In this document: positions 19,052 through 27,436 of the stretch, in pieces
How the letters are laid out: the number at the start of each line of letters is the position of its first letter
How positions within the stretch are numbered: position 1 is the stretch's first letter
Assembly (NCBI RefSeq): GCF_030734285.1
Contig: NZ_CP132295.1
Location: 496,001 to 560,000 of the forward strand
Direction of reading: 5' to 3'
Origin: Natronococcus sp. AD-5
GTDB taxonomy: Archaea > Halobacteriota > Halobacteria > Halobacteriales > Natrialbaceae
DNA length: 64,000 nucleotides
Notes under the pieces: model-generated
What the model was told of the DNA's origin: nothing
The model's input: only the letters and a program-made list of their open reading frames with translations
Database searches by the model: none
Made by a program: the position numbers and the translations under genes

Positions 19052-21220
19052 CTACAGCGAGTTGACGTCGACGTGTTCGGGGTACCACTGACAGAGATCC
19101 GCCGTCGCCCCGCCGACCTGCGTGTTGACGTCGTCGCTCGTCGTGAGATAGTTCGTCGACATGGCCGGTACGTTCACCTCGTTGCGGATCTGCTCGCAGT
19201 AGTTCCCCAGGACGTCGGGGTCGAATTTGGGACGGTCGTTCGCCGTCGTCTGTCCGGCGACCACCGTCAGCAGGTCGCAGCCGTGCTCTTCGAGTCGGGC
19301 ACCGGCGGCGAACGCGTCGGTCAGATCGTATCCGTCGGGCGCCCAGTCGGTCGCCGGTAACTTCACGCTCACCGGTTTCTCGTCGGGCCAGACCGCGCGA
19401 ACCGCGTCGAACACGTCGAGCGGGTATCGAAGTCGGTTCTCGAGCGAACCGCCGTACTCGTCGTCGCGCTCGTTCGTCCGCGGCGAGAGGAAACTCGATA
19501 GCAGGTATCCGTGACCGAAGTGGAGTTGGAGGAGGTCGAAACCCGCCTGATCGGCCAGTTGCACGGCGTACGCGAACCGTTCGCGGACGCGTTTCATATC
19601 GTCCGCATCCATCGCCTTCGGGATCTGGCTGCTCGAGGTGTACGGCGTCGCCGACGCCGAGAGCAGGTCCCACGCGTCGTCGTCGGGGAGCGGTCGGTCG
19701 AGACCGTACGCCCGCGGCTTCGTCGCTCCTCGCTGACCGGCGTGGACGAGTTCGATACCGAGCGTCGTCCGGTCCGACGCTTTCCGCGTCTGTTCGACGG
19801 CACTCGCCCAGGCGTCTCCGTGCTCCTCCCCGTAGAGACCGGGTGTTCCCGGCGTGATCCGTCCGATCGACGAGACGGAAACCGGTTCCGTCATCACGAG
19901 CCCGACCCCTTCCGAACCGAGGTCGGAAAGTCGCCGGAGTTGCCGCTCCGACGGAACGCCGTCGGTCGCGTCGGAACTGGGCGTCGGCGAAAACGCCGCC
20001 CGGTTCGGCACCGTCACGTCGCGAAGCGAAAGCGGCTGGTGCATCGGCGGTGTGGCGACGGCGCGTTCGGCTTCGGTCCCGTTTGTGCGCCGTGCGTACC
20101 AGCGGTCGAACTCGTCGACGTACTCCCTGTCGCGGATGCCGAGTTCGTCGTACGTGATCCGTCCGCTCCGGGTCAACATGTTGAACACGAACTGCTGCGG
20201 CTCGAGGTTTGTGTACCGCTCGACGGTCTCGAAGTACCTCCTGCTGTGTCGAGAGGCTTTCTGGAGCGCTTCGACCGCGGGCCGACGCTCCTTTTCGTAC
20301 CATCGGATCGCCGCTTTCTCGTCCTCGGGATGTTCCTCGAACCCCTCGTAGAGGGCGATCGCGTCCTCCATCGCCATCTTCGTCCCGGAACCGATCGAGA
20401 AGTGCGCCGTGTGGGCGGCGTCGCCGAGCAACACGACGTTCTCGTCGTCGTGGTGCCACGTCCGGTTCTTGACGATCGGGAAGTTTCGCCACCCGTACAG
20501 TTTCGACTCCAGGTCGTAGCCGTTCAGGTGGTCGGCGAACAGGTCCTCGAGGTAGGCGAGCCCATCGTCCTCGCTCTTCTCGTCGAGTCCGGCGTTTCGC
20601 CACGTTTCTTCGGTACACTCGACGATGAACGTGCTCTTGCGGCCCGGATACGCGTGGATCCGCCAGAGCCCGTCCTCGTTCTCGCGGAAGATGAACGTGA
20701 AGACGTCGAACGGTTTTGCCGTGCCGAACCAGGCGAACTTCGCGTTTCCTTCGGTGATCCGAGGCTTGAACCGCTCCGAGAACGTTTCTCGGGTAATACT
20801 CCGAGCGCCGTCGGCTCCGACGAGCAGTTCCGACTCCGCTGCGAGCGCGTTCGGATCGTCGACGTCCGTCTCGAAATGCATCTCGACGCCGACTTCGTCG
20901 CACCGATCCCGAAGGATGTCCTTGAGGTCGGCGCGCATCATGCCGGCGAACCTGTGCCCGCCGCACCTGATGTACTCGCCGTCGTAGTGGACGTCGATCG
21001 GATCCCACTCGATGAACCGGTCGGTGATCTGCTGGTGGGTCCTGTAGTCCGCCTCCCGAAGCGCACTCAGCGTGCTGTCCGAGAAGACGATGCCCCATCC
21101 GTACGTGTTGTCGGCGGGATCCCGCTCGTAGAGCGTGATATCCCAGTCCGGATTCGACTTCTTCAGGAGCAGACTCGCGTACAGTCCGCCGGGTCCGCCG
21201 CCGATTACGTTAACGTTCAT
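19052..21220 (-). CDS. Flavin monooxygenase-OYE fusion, 2-aminobenzoyl-CoA monooxygenase/reductase type
   Basis: This 722-residue fusion joins two flavoenzymes. Residues 1 to about 390 are a class A flavin monooxygenase: dinucleotide motif VIGGGPGGLYAS, LLVGADGARS and the GD motif VVLLGDAAHTAHF. From about residue 400 an Old Yellow Enzyme domain begins (MHQPLSLRDVTVPNRAAFSP), with the hallmark HFGHGYLLSSFLSPRTNERD followed by YGGSLENRLR. This arrangement is known from 2-aminobenzoyl-CoA monooxygenase/reductase of Azoarcus (Aromatoleum) evansii and from salicylyl-CoA 5-hydroxylases. The former hydroxylates and then reduces anthraniloyl-CoA to a non-aromatic enamine ketone. The nearby kynureninase and CoA ligase favour anthraniloyl-CoA; salicyloyl-CoA is the main alternative. 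Length is slightly below the roughly 780 residues of bacterial homologues. Confidence 0.88.
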   Translation of the reverse strand: MNVNVIGGGPGGLYASLLLKKSNPDWDITLYERDPADNTYGWGIVFSDSTLSALREADYRTHQQITDRFIEWDPIDVHYDGEYIRCGGHRFAGMMRADLKDILRDRCDEVGVEMHFETDVDDPNALAAESELLVGADGARSITRETFSERFKPRITEGNAKFAWFGTAKPFDVFTFIFRENEDGLWRIHAYPGRKSTFIVECTEETWRNAGLDEKSEDDGLAYLEDLFADHLNGYDLESKLYGWRNFPIVKNRTWHHDDENVVLLGDAAHTAHFSIGSGTKMAMEDAIALYEGFEEHPEDEKAAIRWYEKERRPAVEALQKASRHSRRYFETVERYTNLEPQQFVFNMLTRSGRITYDELGIRDREYVDEFDRWYARRTNGTEAERAVATPPMHQPLSLRDVTVPNRAAFSPTPSSDATDGVPSERQLRRLSDLGSEGVGLVMTEPVSVSSIGRITPGTPGLYGEEHGDAWASAVEQTRKASDRTTLGIELVHAGQRGATKPRAYGLDRPLPDDDAWDLLSASATPYTSSSQIPKAMDADDMKRVRERFAYAVQLADQAGFDLLQLHFGHGYLLSSFLSPRTNERDDEYGGSLENRLRYPLDVFDAVRAVWPDEKPVSVKLPATDWAPDGYDLTDAFAAGARLEEHGCDLLTVVAGQTTANDRPKFDPDVLGNYCEQIRNEVNVPAMSTNYLTTSDDVNTQVGGATADLCQWYPEHVDVNSL

Positions 21221-21247
21221 TGTGGTAGTTCACGGTCCGGATCGGTA

Positions 21248-22111
21248 TTACTCGCCAGCCCATTCGTTGCCGACGACCTCGGCTAATCTGTCGTACTGCT
21301 CCTCGTCCGCCACGGTCGGGAACAACAGGAGTTCGTCACACCCCTCCTCCTCGTACCCGCGAACGAACTGGACGATCTCTTGTGGCGTCGTCAACAGTCC
21401 GTCCGCGATGCGTTCCGCGAACGGGCCGGTGAATTCGTAGTAATCGAGGAGGTACTCGCGCCCCTTCTCGGCCTGTTCGTCGCCGCCGAGCGCGAAGTAG
21501 CCGTGGCCCCAGAGCGTCGGATCGCCGGGACGACCCTCCTCCGACCACGCCGCTCGAGCCTTCTCCGCGTCTTTCGCGAACGCGCGGGGCGGCCCGCCGC
21601 CGTGGATGTACCCGTCGCCGAATCGACCGACGCGTTTGAACGCCGGATCGCTCGAACCGCCGACGAGGAGTTCCGGTCCGCTATCCTGGACCGGATCGGG
21701 ACCGATTTCGTCGCCCTCCCAGTACGATCGGAGTTCGTCCAGTTGCTTCGTAAACCGACGACCGCGGGTCCGGTACTCCGTTTCGACGGCCTCGTAGTCG
21801 TCCTTTCGTGCACCGAGCGCGAGGCCGAGGGTCAGCCGGCCGCCCGAGAGGACGTCGAGGGTCGCCGCTTTCTTCGCCAGCATCGCGTTACTTCGGAGCG
21901 GACCGGCGACGATCGACGTCGAGAGGTGGATCTCGTCGGTCGCGCCGGCACAGACTGCGAGCGTCTGAAACGGGTCGAAGCTATCGTACACGACCCTGTC
22001 GAAGACGCCGAGGCTGGTGAACGGTCCCGCTTCGGCCTTTCTCGCCCACGACACCGTCAGTTCTCGATCGACGTTCGACAGGGTGTTAGGTATCCCTATC
22101 CCGACCTGCAT
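21248..22111 (-). CDS. LLM-class (luciferase-like) flavin-dependent oxidoreductase
   Basis: This 287-residue protein of the bacterial-luciferase/F420 superfamily starts MQVGIGIPNTLSNVDRE. It shows VFDRVVYDSFDPFQTLAVCAGAT, the LSTSIVAGPLRSNAMLAKKAATLD strand-helix, LSGGRLTLGLALGARKDDYEA and LLVGGSSDPAFKRVGRFGDG. Haloarchaea make coenzyme F420, so it could be an F420-dependent reductase or dehydrogenase or an FMN monooxygenase. It is the first gene of the minus-strand block and ends 27 bp before the monooxygenase/OYE fusion, so it probably acts in the same pathway, perhaps as a ring reductase or oxygenase. A TATA box (22131-22140) lies about 25 nt before the ATG. Confidence 0.87.
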   Translation of the reverse strand: MQVGIGIPNTLSNVDRELTVSWARKAEAGPFTSLGVFDRVVYDSFDPFQTLAVCAGATDEIHLSTSIVAGPLRSNAMLAKKAATLDVLSGGRLTLGLALGARKDDYEAVETEYRTRGRRFTKQLDELRSYWEGDEIGPDPVQDSGPELLVGGSSDPAFKRVGRFGDGYIHGGGPPRAFAKDAEKARAAWSEEGRPGDPTLWGHGYFALGGDEQAEKGREYLLDYYEFTGPFAERIADGLLTTPQEIVQFVRGYEEEGCDELLLFPTVADEEQYDRLAEVVGNEWAGE

Positions 22112-22130
22112 GATCTACGAATCTTTCCAC

Positions 22131-22140
22131 CTATATTTAG
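22131..22140 (-). promoter_or_regulatory. TATA box for the LLM/fusion/ACD operon
   Basis: CTAAATATAG on the minus strand lies about 25 nt upstream of the ATG at 22111. It implies a leaderless start for the whole block that follows. Confidence 0.55.
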
Positions 22141-22328
22141 TTTTTTCCCCAATCCCGGTCCGGCTCTCGGTACTGGAATACCAAGCGGGTGCGCTCGAAA
22201 TGAACGCCCTGGTCGTGAGCCGCTGACCGACGAGTCCGATCTCGACGGGCGCGGGTCTAGCTGGTTGACCCGCTCCCGATCTCTTCGACGGCCCATACTT
22301 TTACGATCGATTGCCGCGTGACTCGAGT

Positions 22329-23102
22329 ATGGTGAACGCAGATTTCACCGTGGATGATTACGCGGCGTACATCACGGTCCAGCGCGCGGAGAAGTTGAAC
22401 GCGATCGATACGTCGACGAAAACCGAGATAATAGATCGGCTCCGGCAGTACAAGGACGACGAGGCGGTACGGGTCGTCGTCTTTCAGAGCGACGGCGATC
22501 GCGCCTTCTGTGCCGGCGGCGACGTCCGGGAGATCCCGGAGACGGACTACTCGCTCAAACACTTCACCGATAGCTGGGACGAACTGTTCGCTACCATGCG
22601 GAACCTGGGGCTGCCGACGGTGGCGAAAGTCGACGGCGTCGCCCTCGGCGGCGGATTCGACTGGCTCCTCCACACGGACTTCGTGGTCGCCGCCTCGGAC
22701 GCCGAAGTCGGCCAACCGGAGATCGACCTCGGCATCGTGAACCACTTCTCGCCGCCGGTACTGTTGGACCAAGTAGGGGTCCGGAAGACGATGGAGTTGC
22801 TGTTGACCGGGGAGACGATTTCGGGCGCCGAAGCGGCGGAAATCGGTCTCGTGACGCGAAGCGTCCCTCGCGAGGAACTGGACGAAGCGGTCGATTCGCT
22901 CGTCAGTACGCTCGTAAACAAGAACCCGCGCGTCGTCGAGAAGATCAAGGACGGGATCTACACGAGTTTGGAGATGTCGCCGTCGGCCGCCAAATCTCAC
23001 CTCGAGGACGTCTCCCTCGAGAGCGCGCGCACGGATCCCGACTACCGCGAGGGGGTCGACGCGCAGTTGGCGGGACGAGACCCCGAGTGGACGGTGAAGT
23101 AA
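22329..23102 (+). CDS. Divergent enoyl-CoA hydratase/isomerase (crotonase) family protein
   Basis: This 257-residue crotonase-fold protein starts MVNADFTVDDYAAYITV. The oxyanion-hole motif FCAGGDVREI and the GVALGGGFDWLLHTDFVV segment are clear. The first canonical catalytic Glu (GGGCE in hydratases) is replaced by Asp in GGGFDW. The second Glu is kept in GQPEIDLG, but the usual G-x-G-G-T-Q-R-L that follows is replaced by IVNHFSPPVLL. Simple hydratase activity is therefore uncertain; related enzymes include ring-opening hydrolases, isomerases and CoA hydrolases. It diverges from the LLM operon. A CTTTTAC promoter element (22298-22304) lies about 28 nt before the ATG. Confidence 0.88.
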   Translation: MVNADFTVDDYAAYITVQRAEKLNAIDTSTKTEIIDRLRQYKDDEAVRVVVFQSDGDRAFCAGGDVREIPETDYSLKHFTDSWDELFATMRNLGLPTVAKVDGVALGGGFDWLLHTDFVVAASDAEVGQPEIDLGIVNHFSPPVLLDQVGVRKTMELLLTGETISGAEAAEIGLVTRSVPREELDEAVDSLVSTLVNKNPRVVEKIKDGIYTSLEMSPSAAKSHLEDVSLESARTDPDYREGVDAQLAGRDPEWTVK

Positions 23103-23158
23103 GCGTCACAGGATCGGTCGCTCTCTCGAACGTTGTCGACCGATGTTACTTCGGTCGG

Positions 23159-23563
23159 TTACTCGGCATCGATCGCCGCGAAGCCTTCCATCTCGACGAG
23201 GGCGTCCTCTTTGAAAAACGCACTCACTTCGAAGAGCGCCATCGTCGGGTACTCGTCGAAATACGACGAAAAGACCTCGCCCAGCGGGTCGAGGTTCTCC
23301 ACGTAGTCGTCTCGATCCGCGACGAAAACGTTCAACTTGACGATATCGTCCATCGTCCCGCCGGCCTCTCGAACGACGGTCCGAAGGTTCTCGAGGACTT
23401 GTTCGAACTGTCTCACGAGGTCGTCCGGAGCCACGATGGTCTCGTCGGCGTCGGCACCGTCCTGACCGGCGAGAAACAGGATATCGTCGCTCGAGGTGAG
23501 GACTCCGTGGTTGAAGCCGCGCGGCGGTGCGAGTCCCGAGGGGTTGATGATCTCTTTCGACAT
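23159..23563 (-). CDS. RidA/YjgF-family protein lacking the canonical arginine
   Basis: This 134-residue protein has the chorismate-mutase-like trimer fold signatures of the Rid family: SSDDILFLAGQDGADA, RQFEQVLENLRTVVREAGGTMDDIVKLNVFV and YPTMALFEVSAFF. RidA proper hydrolyses 2-aminoacrylate and other enamines/imines using an Arg in the PARSxVEV motif; here the aligned residue is Met (PTMALFEV), while the later Glu (EMEG) remains. Other Rid subfamilies lacking Arg do not act on 2-aminoacrylate, and some sit in aromatic-degradation clusters. Since oxidation and reduction of anthraniloyl-CoA yields a ring enamine, deamination of that intermediate is an attractive inference. Confidence 0.87.
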   Translation of the reverse strand: MSKEIINPSGLAPPRGFNHGVLTSSDDILFLAGQDGADADETIVAPDDLVRQFEQVLENLRTVVREAGGTMDDIVKLNVFVADRDDYVENLDPLGEVFSSYFDEYPTMALFEVSAFFKEDALVEMEGFAAIDAE

Positions 23564-23639
23564 GGCGTGCTCGAACGGGTGTACGGTTTTCGCAGATAAT
23601 TAATAAGGATACCGCTCGTCGCGGTAGCGTCGGCGCGGA

Positions 23640-24407
23640 TCACTCCGCAGTCCACCCGCCGTCGACGACCAGACACTCGCCGGTGACGTACGTCGCCATG
23701 TCGCTCGCCAGGAAGAGCGCCGCGTCTGCGACCTCCTCGGGCGACGCGAACCGATCGCAGGGGATGTCGGCGAGAATCGAGTCGTGAAGTTCCTCGTTCG
23801 CTTCGATCCCCGCAGTCAGGTCGGTCGAGACGTACCCCGGGGCGATCGCGTTTACCCGCACGTCGGGAGCCCAGTCGAGTGCCAGGCTCTTCGTTAGCCC
23901 AACCAGACCGTGCTTCGACGCGACGTAGGAGTGTTGACGAGGCGTCCCGACGACGCCCGAGATGCTGGCGATATTGATCACGCTTCCGCCATCGGTGTTC
24001 AGGAGATACTCGCCCGCTTCGTGCGTGCAGGTGAACGCACCGCGGAGATTCACGTCGATCGCGGCGTCGAACTCGGCGGGATCTGCGTCTTCCGGTCGAC
24101 CCATCGCGGCGGTCGGGTTGATACCGGCGTTGTTGACGACGATGTCGAGGGATCCGAGCTCCTCGCTCGTTCGCTCGAACAGTCGCCGAACGGTCGACCG
24201 ATCGGTCACGTCGGTCGTAACGGCGATCGATTCGCCTCCCCGCTCTCGAACGACCTCGACGGCGTCGCGAACGTCGTCGTCGGTCCGAGATGTCGGAACG
24301 ACGTCGGCGCCGGCGCGCGCGAGCGCCGCCGCGATTGCCAGTCCGATACCTCTCGTTCCGCCGGTAACGACGGCGGTGCGGTCGGAAAGATCGATTTCGA
24401 CTGTCAC
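23640..24407 (-). CDS. Short-chain dehydrogenase/reductase (FabG-like)
   Basis: This 255-residue SDR starts with GTG at 24407. That start is preferred over upstream codons because a TTATAAG box (24431-24437) lies 27 nt before it and the Rossmann strand AVVTGGTRGIGLA begins soon after. It has NNAG, the catalytic Ser in INIASISGVVG, YVASK (Tyr and Lys) and NAIAPGYVSTDL. It would interconvert an alcohol and ketone with NAD(P)(H), for example 3-hydroxyacyl-CoA to 3-oxoacyl-CoA in the proposed degradation route. It lies 76 bp upstream of the RidA-family gene on the same strand and 98 bp downstream of the IclR regulator. Confidence 0.9.
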   Translation of the reverse strand: MTVEIDLSDRTAVVTGGTRGIGLAIAAALARAGADVVPTSRTDDDVRDAVEVVRERGGESIAVTTDVTDRSTVRRLFERTSEELGSLDIVVNNAGINPTAAMGRPEDADPAEFDAAIDVNLRGAFTCTHEAGEYLLNTDGGSVINIASISGVVGTPRQHSYVASKHGLVGLTKSLALDWAPDVRVNAIAPGYVSTDLTAGIEANEELHDSILADIPCDRFASPEEVADAALFLASDMATYVTGECLVVDGGWTAE

Positions 24408-24430
24408 GGATCCATAGTCTCCGGGCGCGG

Positions 24431-24437
24431 TTATAAG
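24431..24437 (-). promoter_or_regulatory. TATA box for the SDR gene
   Basis: CTTATAA on the minus strand lies 27 nt before the GTG at 24407. The spacing supports both a leaderless transcript and the non-ATG start. Confidence 0.6.
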
Positions 24438-24505
24438 GTCATTCCTCTTTATTATCGCACGCCGACAGTTTCGGCGGAGAAGCACGGCAAGAGTACGACG
24501 TCCGA

Positions 24506-25261
24506 TCAGGCGATCCCGTACTCGAGTCGAAGCTCGAGTTCGTTCGCCGCCCCGGAAACGAGGTTCGGAAGTTCGCTGCGGAAGTAATCGTCCCGCAGTC
24601 GGTTTTCCGGCCCGACGACGGCGATGGCTCCCTCCAGCGAACCGTCACTGACGACCGGTGCGGCGACGCTCCGGATGCCCTGAATGGCTTCGCCGACGTC
24701 GAACGCGACGCCGCGATCCCTGACCTCCTCGAGTTCCTCACGGAGCGTCTCGTAATCCGTGATCGTGTGCGCCGTCTTTCGCGGGAGTCCCTGCTGATCG
24801 ATGAGTTCCTCGACCCTGGATTCCGGCATCTGGGAGAGGAGCGCCTTTCCCGGCGCGTGATAGTGAAACCGCGTGTGCCGTCCGATGCGTCCGGCCGTCT
24901 GCACGGCCCGCTCCCCCATCGCTTTCTCGAGCCCGACGGTGTAGCCCCGCTCCTCGACCATTAGCCATACGGCCTCGTCCGTATCCGCCGCCAGTTGCTC
25001 GAGAATGGGGGGCGAAATCCGCGCGATCGGCAGGGTTCGCTTCGCGTGCACCCCGTGGTCGAGAAATCGAAGACTCAATCGATACACGCCGTCGTCTTCG
25101 ACGAGATATCCGGACTCGACCAGCGTGTCGACGTAATTGTGCGTCGTGCTCTTTGCGAGATCGAGGTGATTCGAGAGATCGGTGTGCGTCGGTTCGTCCA
25201 ATTTCTGGACCGCTTCGATAATCATGAACAACTTGGATGCGGTCTTTACTTTGTAGCTCAT
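24506..25261 (-). CDS. IclR-family transcriptional regulator
   Basis: This 251-residue regulator has an N-terminal winged HTH (KTASKLFMIIEAVQKL, then LSNHLDLAKSTTHNYVDTL, residues about 7-45) and a C-terminal IclR effector domain: DEAVWLMVEERGYTVGLEKA, RFHYHAPGKALLSQMPE and GIRSVAAPVVSDGSLEGAIAVVGPENR. Haloarchaeal IclR proteins regulate aromatic and sugar catabolism. It sits at the edge of the inferred anthranilate cluster and upstream of the SDR and RidA genes, so it is the obvious local regulator. The effector is not predictable. The nearest A/T-rich element is about 45 nt before the ATG, suggesting a short 5' leader. Confidence 0.92.
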   Translation of the reverse strand: MSYKVKTASKLFMIIEAVQKLDEPTHTDLSNHLDLAKSTTHNYVDTLVESGYLVEDDGVYRLSLRFLDHGVHAKRTLPIARISPPILEQLAADTDEAVWLMVEERGYTVGLEKAMGERAVQTAGRIGRHTRFHYHAPGKALLSQMPESRVEELIDQQGLPRKTAHTITDYETLREELEEVRDRGVAFDVGEAIQGIRSVAAPVVSDGSLEGAIAVVGPENRLRDDYFRSELPNLVSGAANELELRLEYGIA

Positions 25262-26568
25262 ACCGATTTCGTGCTCTGTGCAGAGAGATGGCGGTACTGA
25301 AGTTAAGTATTTGGCCGCTCCTCCGCGAACGAGTGGCGGGTCGTCTCGCGTGAGGTCGGCCGAACGACGGCGGCGAGTGCGGAGGTCGAAACCCGTAGAT
25401 GGCGCTCGTCACACTACCCGCGAGTCGCCACAAGACGCGATTTCGATTATTCCGCACCGGTGATCAGATATGCTGAACGGCTTCGAGATGCCCGCCATCC
25501 GACGTCAGGTATTCGACTGACGACACATGACCGGCTGCATCGCTCGTACGATCACCAACTGGTCGTTCGAACCCGGCCGAAACTATGTGTTTTCTCGTAC
25601 TTGTTCACTCAGTTCGCCCCCGTAGAGAACCGTGACGACAAATCGCGCCACTATTTAACCGTTATCTTATATGTTCAGCATATATGAACTGACTCGTCTC
25701 ACCATCCACCCCGGTCATCCGACCACGTAAGTGAACGTGCACGCTGTACGGTAGCCTGGCTTGACGAGCGAAACCGATAGCTTCCATCGTTTTCCGCTCT
25801 ATGTACAAGAGTGTAAGTGTATAGTATCGTTCGCCAAATTACGCGCCGGCCGTACCGACCGTCGACTCGCTACCTCGAGTAGCTCCGTTCAGTGCCGAGC
25901 GACAGCTGTCGGCACTGTAAGTCGCAGTTCTCTCGCAATTTCTCGGTCACCCGCTGCGAACCCGATACGGTCTTCTCTCGCTCGGCGGGTGTTCGGTTTG
26001 AGCGAGCCTCGACGACCTTCGCACCGATTCGGCCGAGAAGGGCTGATACTCGGTCCGACGGGCGTATCGTTGCTCGATTACGCCCTCGTTTATTACGAAT
26101 GTATGAATGTAAATACCGGTTCGTCCGCACACGCTGATCACACCTCTGCGGTAACTTTCAGGAAGTTGGGCGAACACAATATCGTCTAGAGGTCGGATTC
26201 GGGCCTCGCCGTTTCGAATTTAGAGTTGATGCTGCTGAGTCGACGGGCCGACCGGCGCTGCAGGTGACGGTCGTTCGATCACCGCGTCGAGAGCTGCCCG
26301 GCCGACTCGGTGCACTCCGTCGGTAGCCGGTGAGGGTGTGCGATTCGGCTTACCTGTCCGGCCAAATCGGACGGACGAGCTCTATTTTCCAATTCTCGTC
26401 CACCTGTCGAACCGAAAATAGAAAATATTACACTTTCACACTCGATTAGAGGGGGCTACGGATTACGGACGCTCTACCAGGAGGAACGAGTAACGCCGTC
26501 CGGAATATTCGGACGACCCGAATTCGAAGACAGAATTCTTATTCCACCCGCGTAAGCATACGAGCGTG
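25262..26568. other. 1.3-kb gene-free region between two catabolic modules
   Basis: No convincing gene is seen on either strand; open frames are short and of unnatural composition. Two inverted repeats stand out: AGTGCCGA...TCGGCACT (25891-25916, 8-bp arms around a GACAGCTGTC core region) and GTTCA...TGAAC (25673-25689). Either could be a regulatory site or RNA hairpin. The final 40 bases hold the promoter of the broken IclR gene (CTTATT, 26538-26543). Confidence 0.55.
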
Positions 26569-27333
26569 ATGATTGCCGACGTCCCGTTGACGACCGTCGC
26601 TCGAGCGTTCGAGGTGCTCGAAACCGTTCGCGACCTGGGCGGGGCCAGCGTGAGCGAGTTGACGGCCGAACTCGAGTTGCTGAAAAGCACGGTACACGAT
26701 TACGTGACGACGCTCGCTCGCCTGGGATACCTGACGAACGCGGATGGCGAGTACGACCTCGGCCTCACGTTTCTCACGCACGGACAGTACGCGCAGGACG
26801 AACTCGCGCTCGCGGATCGCGTCCAGCCGCCCCTCGAGGCGCTCGCCGAGGAAACGAACGAGATCGTCTGATACATCGTCGAAGAGCGCGGAAAGGCGGT
26901 CTATGCGGCGAAGGCGGCGGGAACGGACGCCATCCAACCGTACGCGTCGATCGGAACGCGCAGCGGCCTCCACACGATCGCGGGCGGGAAGGCGATCCTC
27001 GCGCACCTCTCGGACGAGCGCGTCGACCGGGTCGTCGACGAGCGCGGACTCGAGGCCCACACGGGGCGGACGATTACGACTCGCGGCGAACTCGAGGAGA
27101 TGGGCGCTCGAGTGCGAGACCAAGGATACGCGCTGAACTGGGGTGAGAACATCGAGGGCTGGCGCGCCGTCGCGAGTCCGGTCGTCCTCGAGGGCCGGTT
27201 GTACGGCGCGATCGCCGTCGCCGGCCCCGAAAACCGATTCCGGGGCGGGTATTTCGAGGAGACGCTTCCCGAGTTAGTCGCCGGTACCGCCAACGAGGTC
27301 CGGTTACAGTTTCGCGGATCCGGCCTCGAGTGA
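26569..27333 (+). pseudogene. IclR-family regulator interrupted by an in-frame TGA
   Basis: The frame encodes a normal IclR protein of about 255 residues except for a TGA at 26869-26871, between TNEIV and YIVEERGKAVYAAKA. The paralogue at 24506-25261 has Trp in the matching place (DEAVWLMVEERG), so a single TGG to TGA change explains it. The N-terminal part contains the winged HTH (ELELLKSTVHDYVTTLARLGY), and the C-terminal effector domain reads to FRGSGLE. I took the ATG at 26569, about 29 nt after a CTTATT box. As written it would yield a 100-residue DNA-binding fragment. It is the likely regulator of the GntP/threonate-type module. Confidence 0.85.
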
Positions 27334-27396
27334 GCGGTCGACCGCACGTTCTACCCGCACGAGCGTGCCGAACGCGCCGTCAGAGGGAATAATCCT

Positions 27397-27414
27397 ACAC
27401 AATCTTTATTGTGT
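27397..27414 (+). promoter_or_regulatory. Palindrome over the gntP-family promoter, candidate operator
   Basis: ACACAAT-CTTT-ATTGTGT has perfect 7-bp arms and contains the TATA-like CTTTATT about 29 nt before the permease ATG at 27437. A dimeric repressor bound here would block TBP. The adjacent IclR gene is the obvious candidate regulator. Confidence 0.55.
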
Positions 27415-27436
27415 GTGATTGATACAGTCAGGCACG

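Noticed and set aside
17679-21098. Very long minus-strand open frame (over 1,100 codons)
   Set aside because: It is an arginine/serine-rich alternative frame lying over the acyl-CoA dehydrogenase and the monooxygenase/OYE fusion; GC-rich third positions keep it free of stops, and it has no family motifs.
26869-26871. TGA as selenocysteine or reassigned Trp codon
   Set aside because: The protein families involved are not selenoproteins, no SECIS-like hairpin is evident, and the many other TGA codons in the window act as normal stops, for example those in the ATGA overlaps of livM/livH and of the FAH/cyclase pair.
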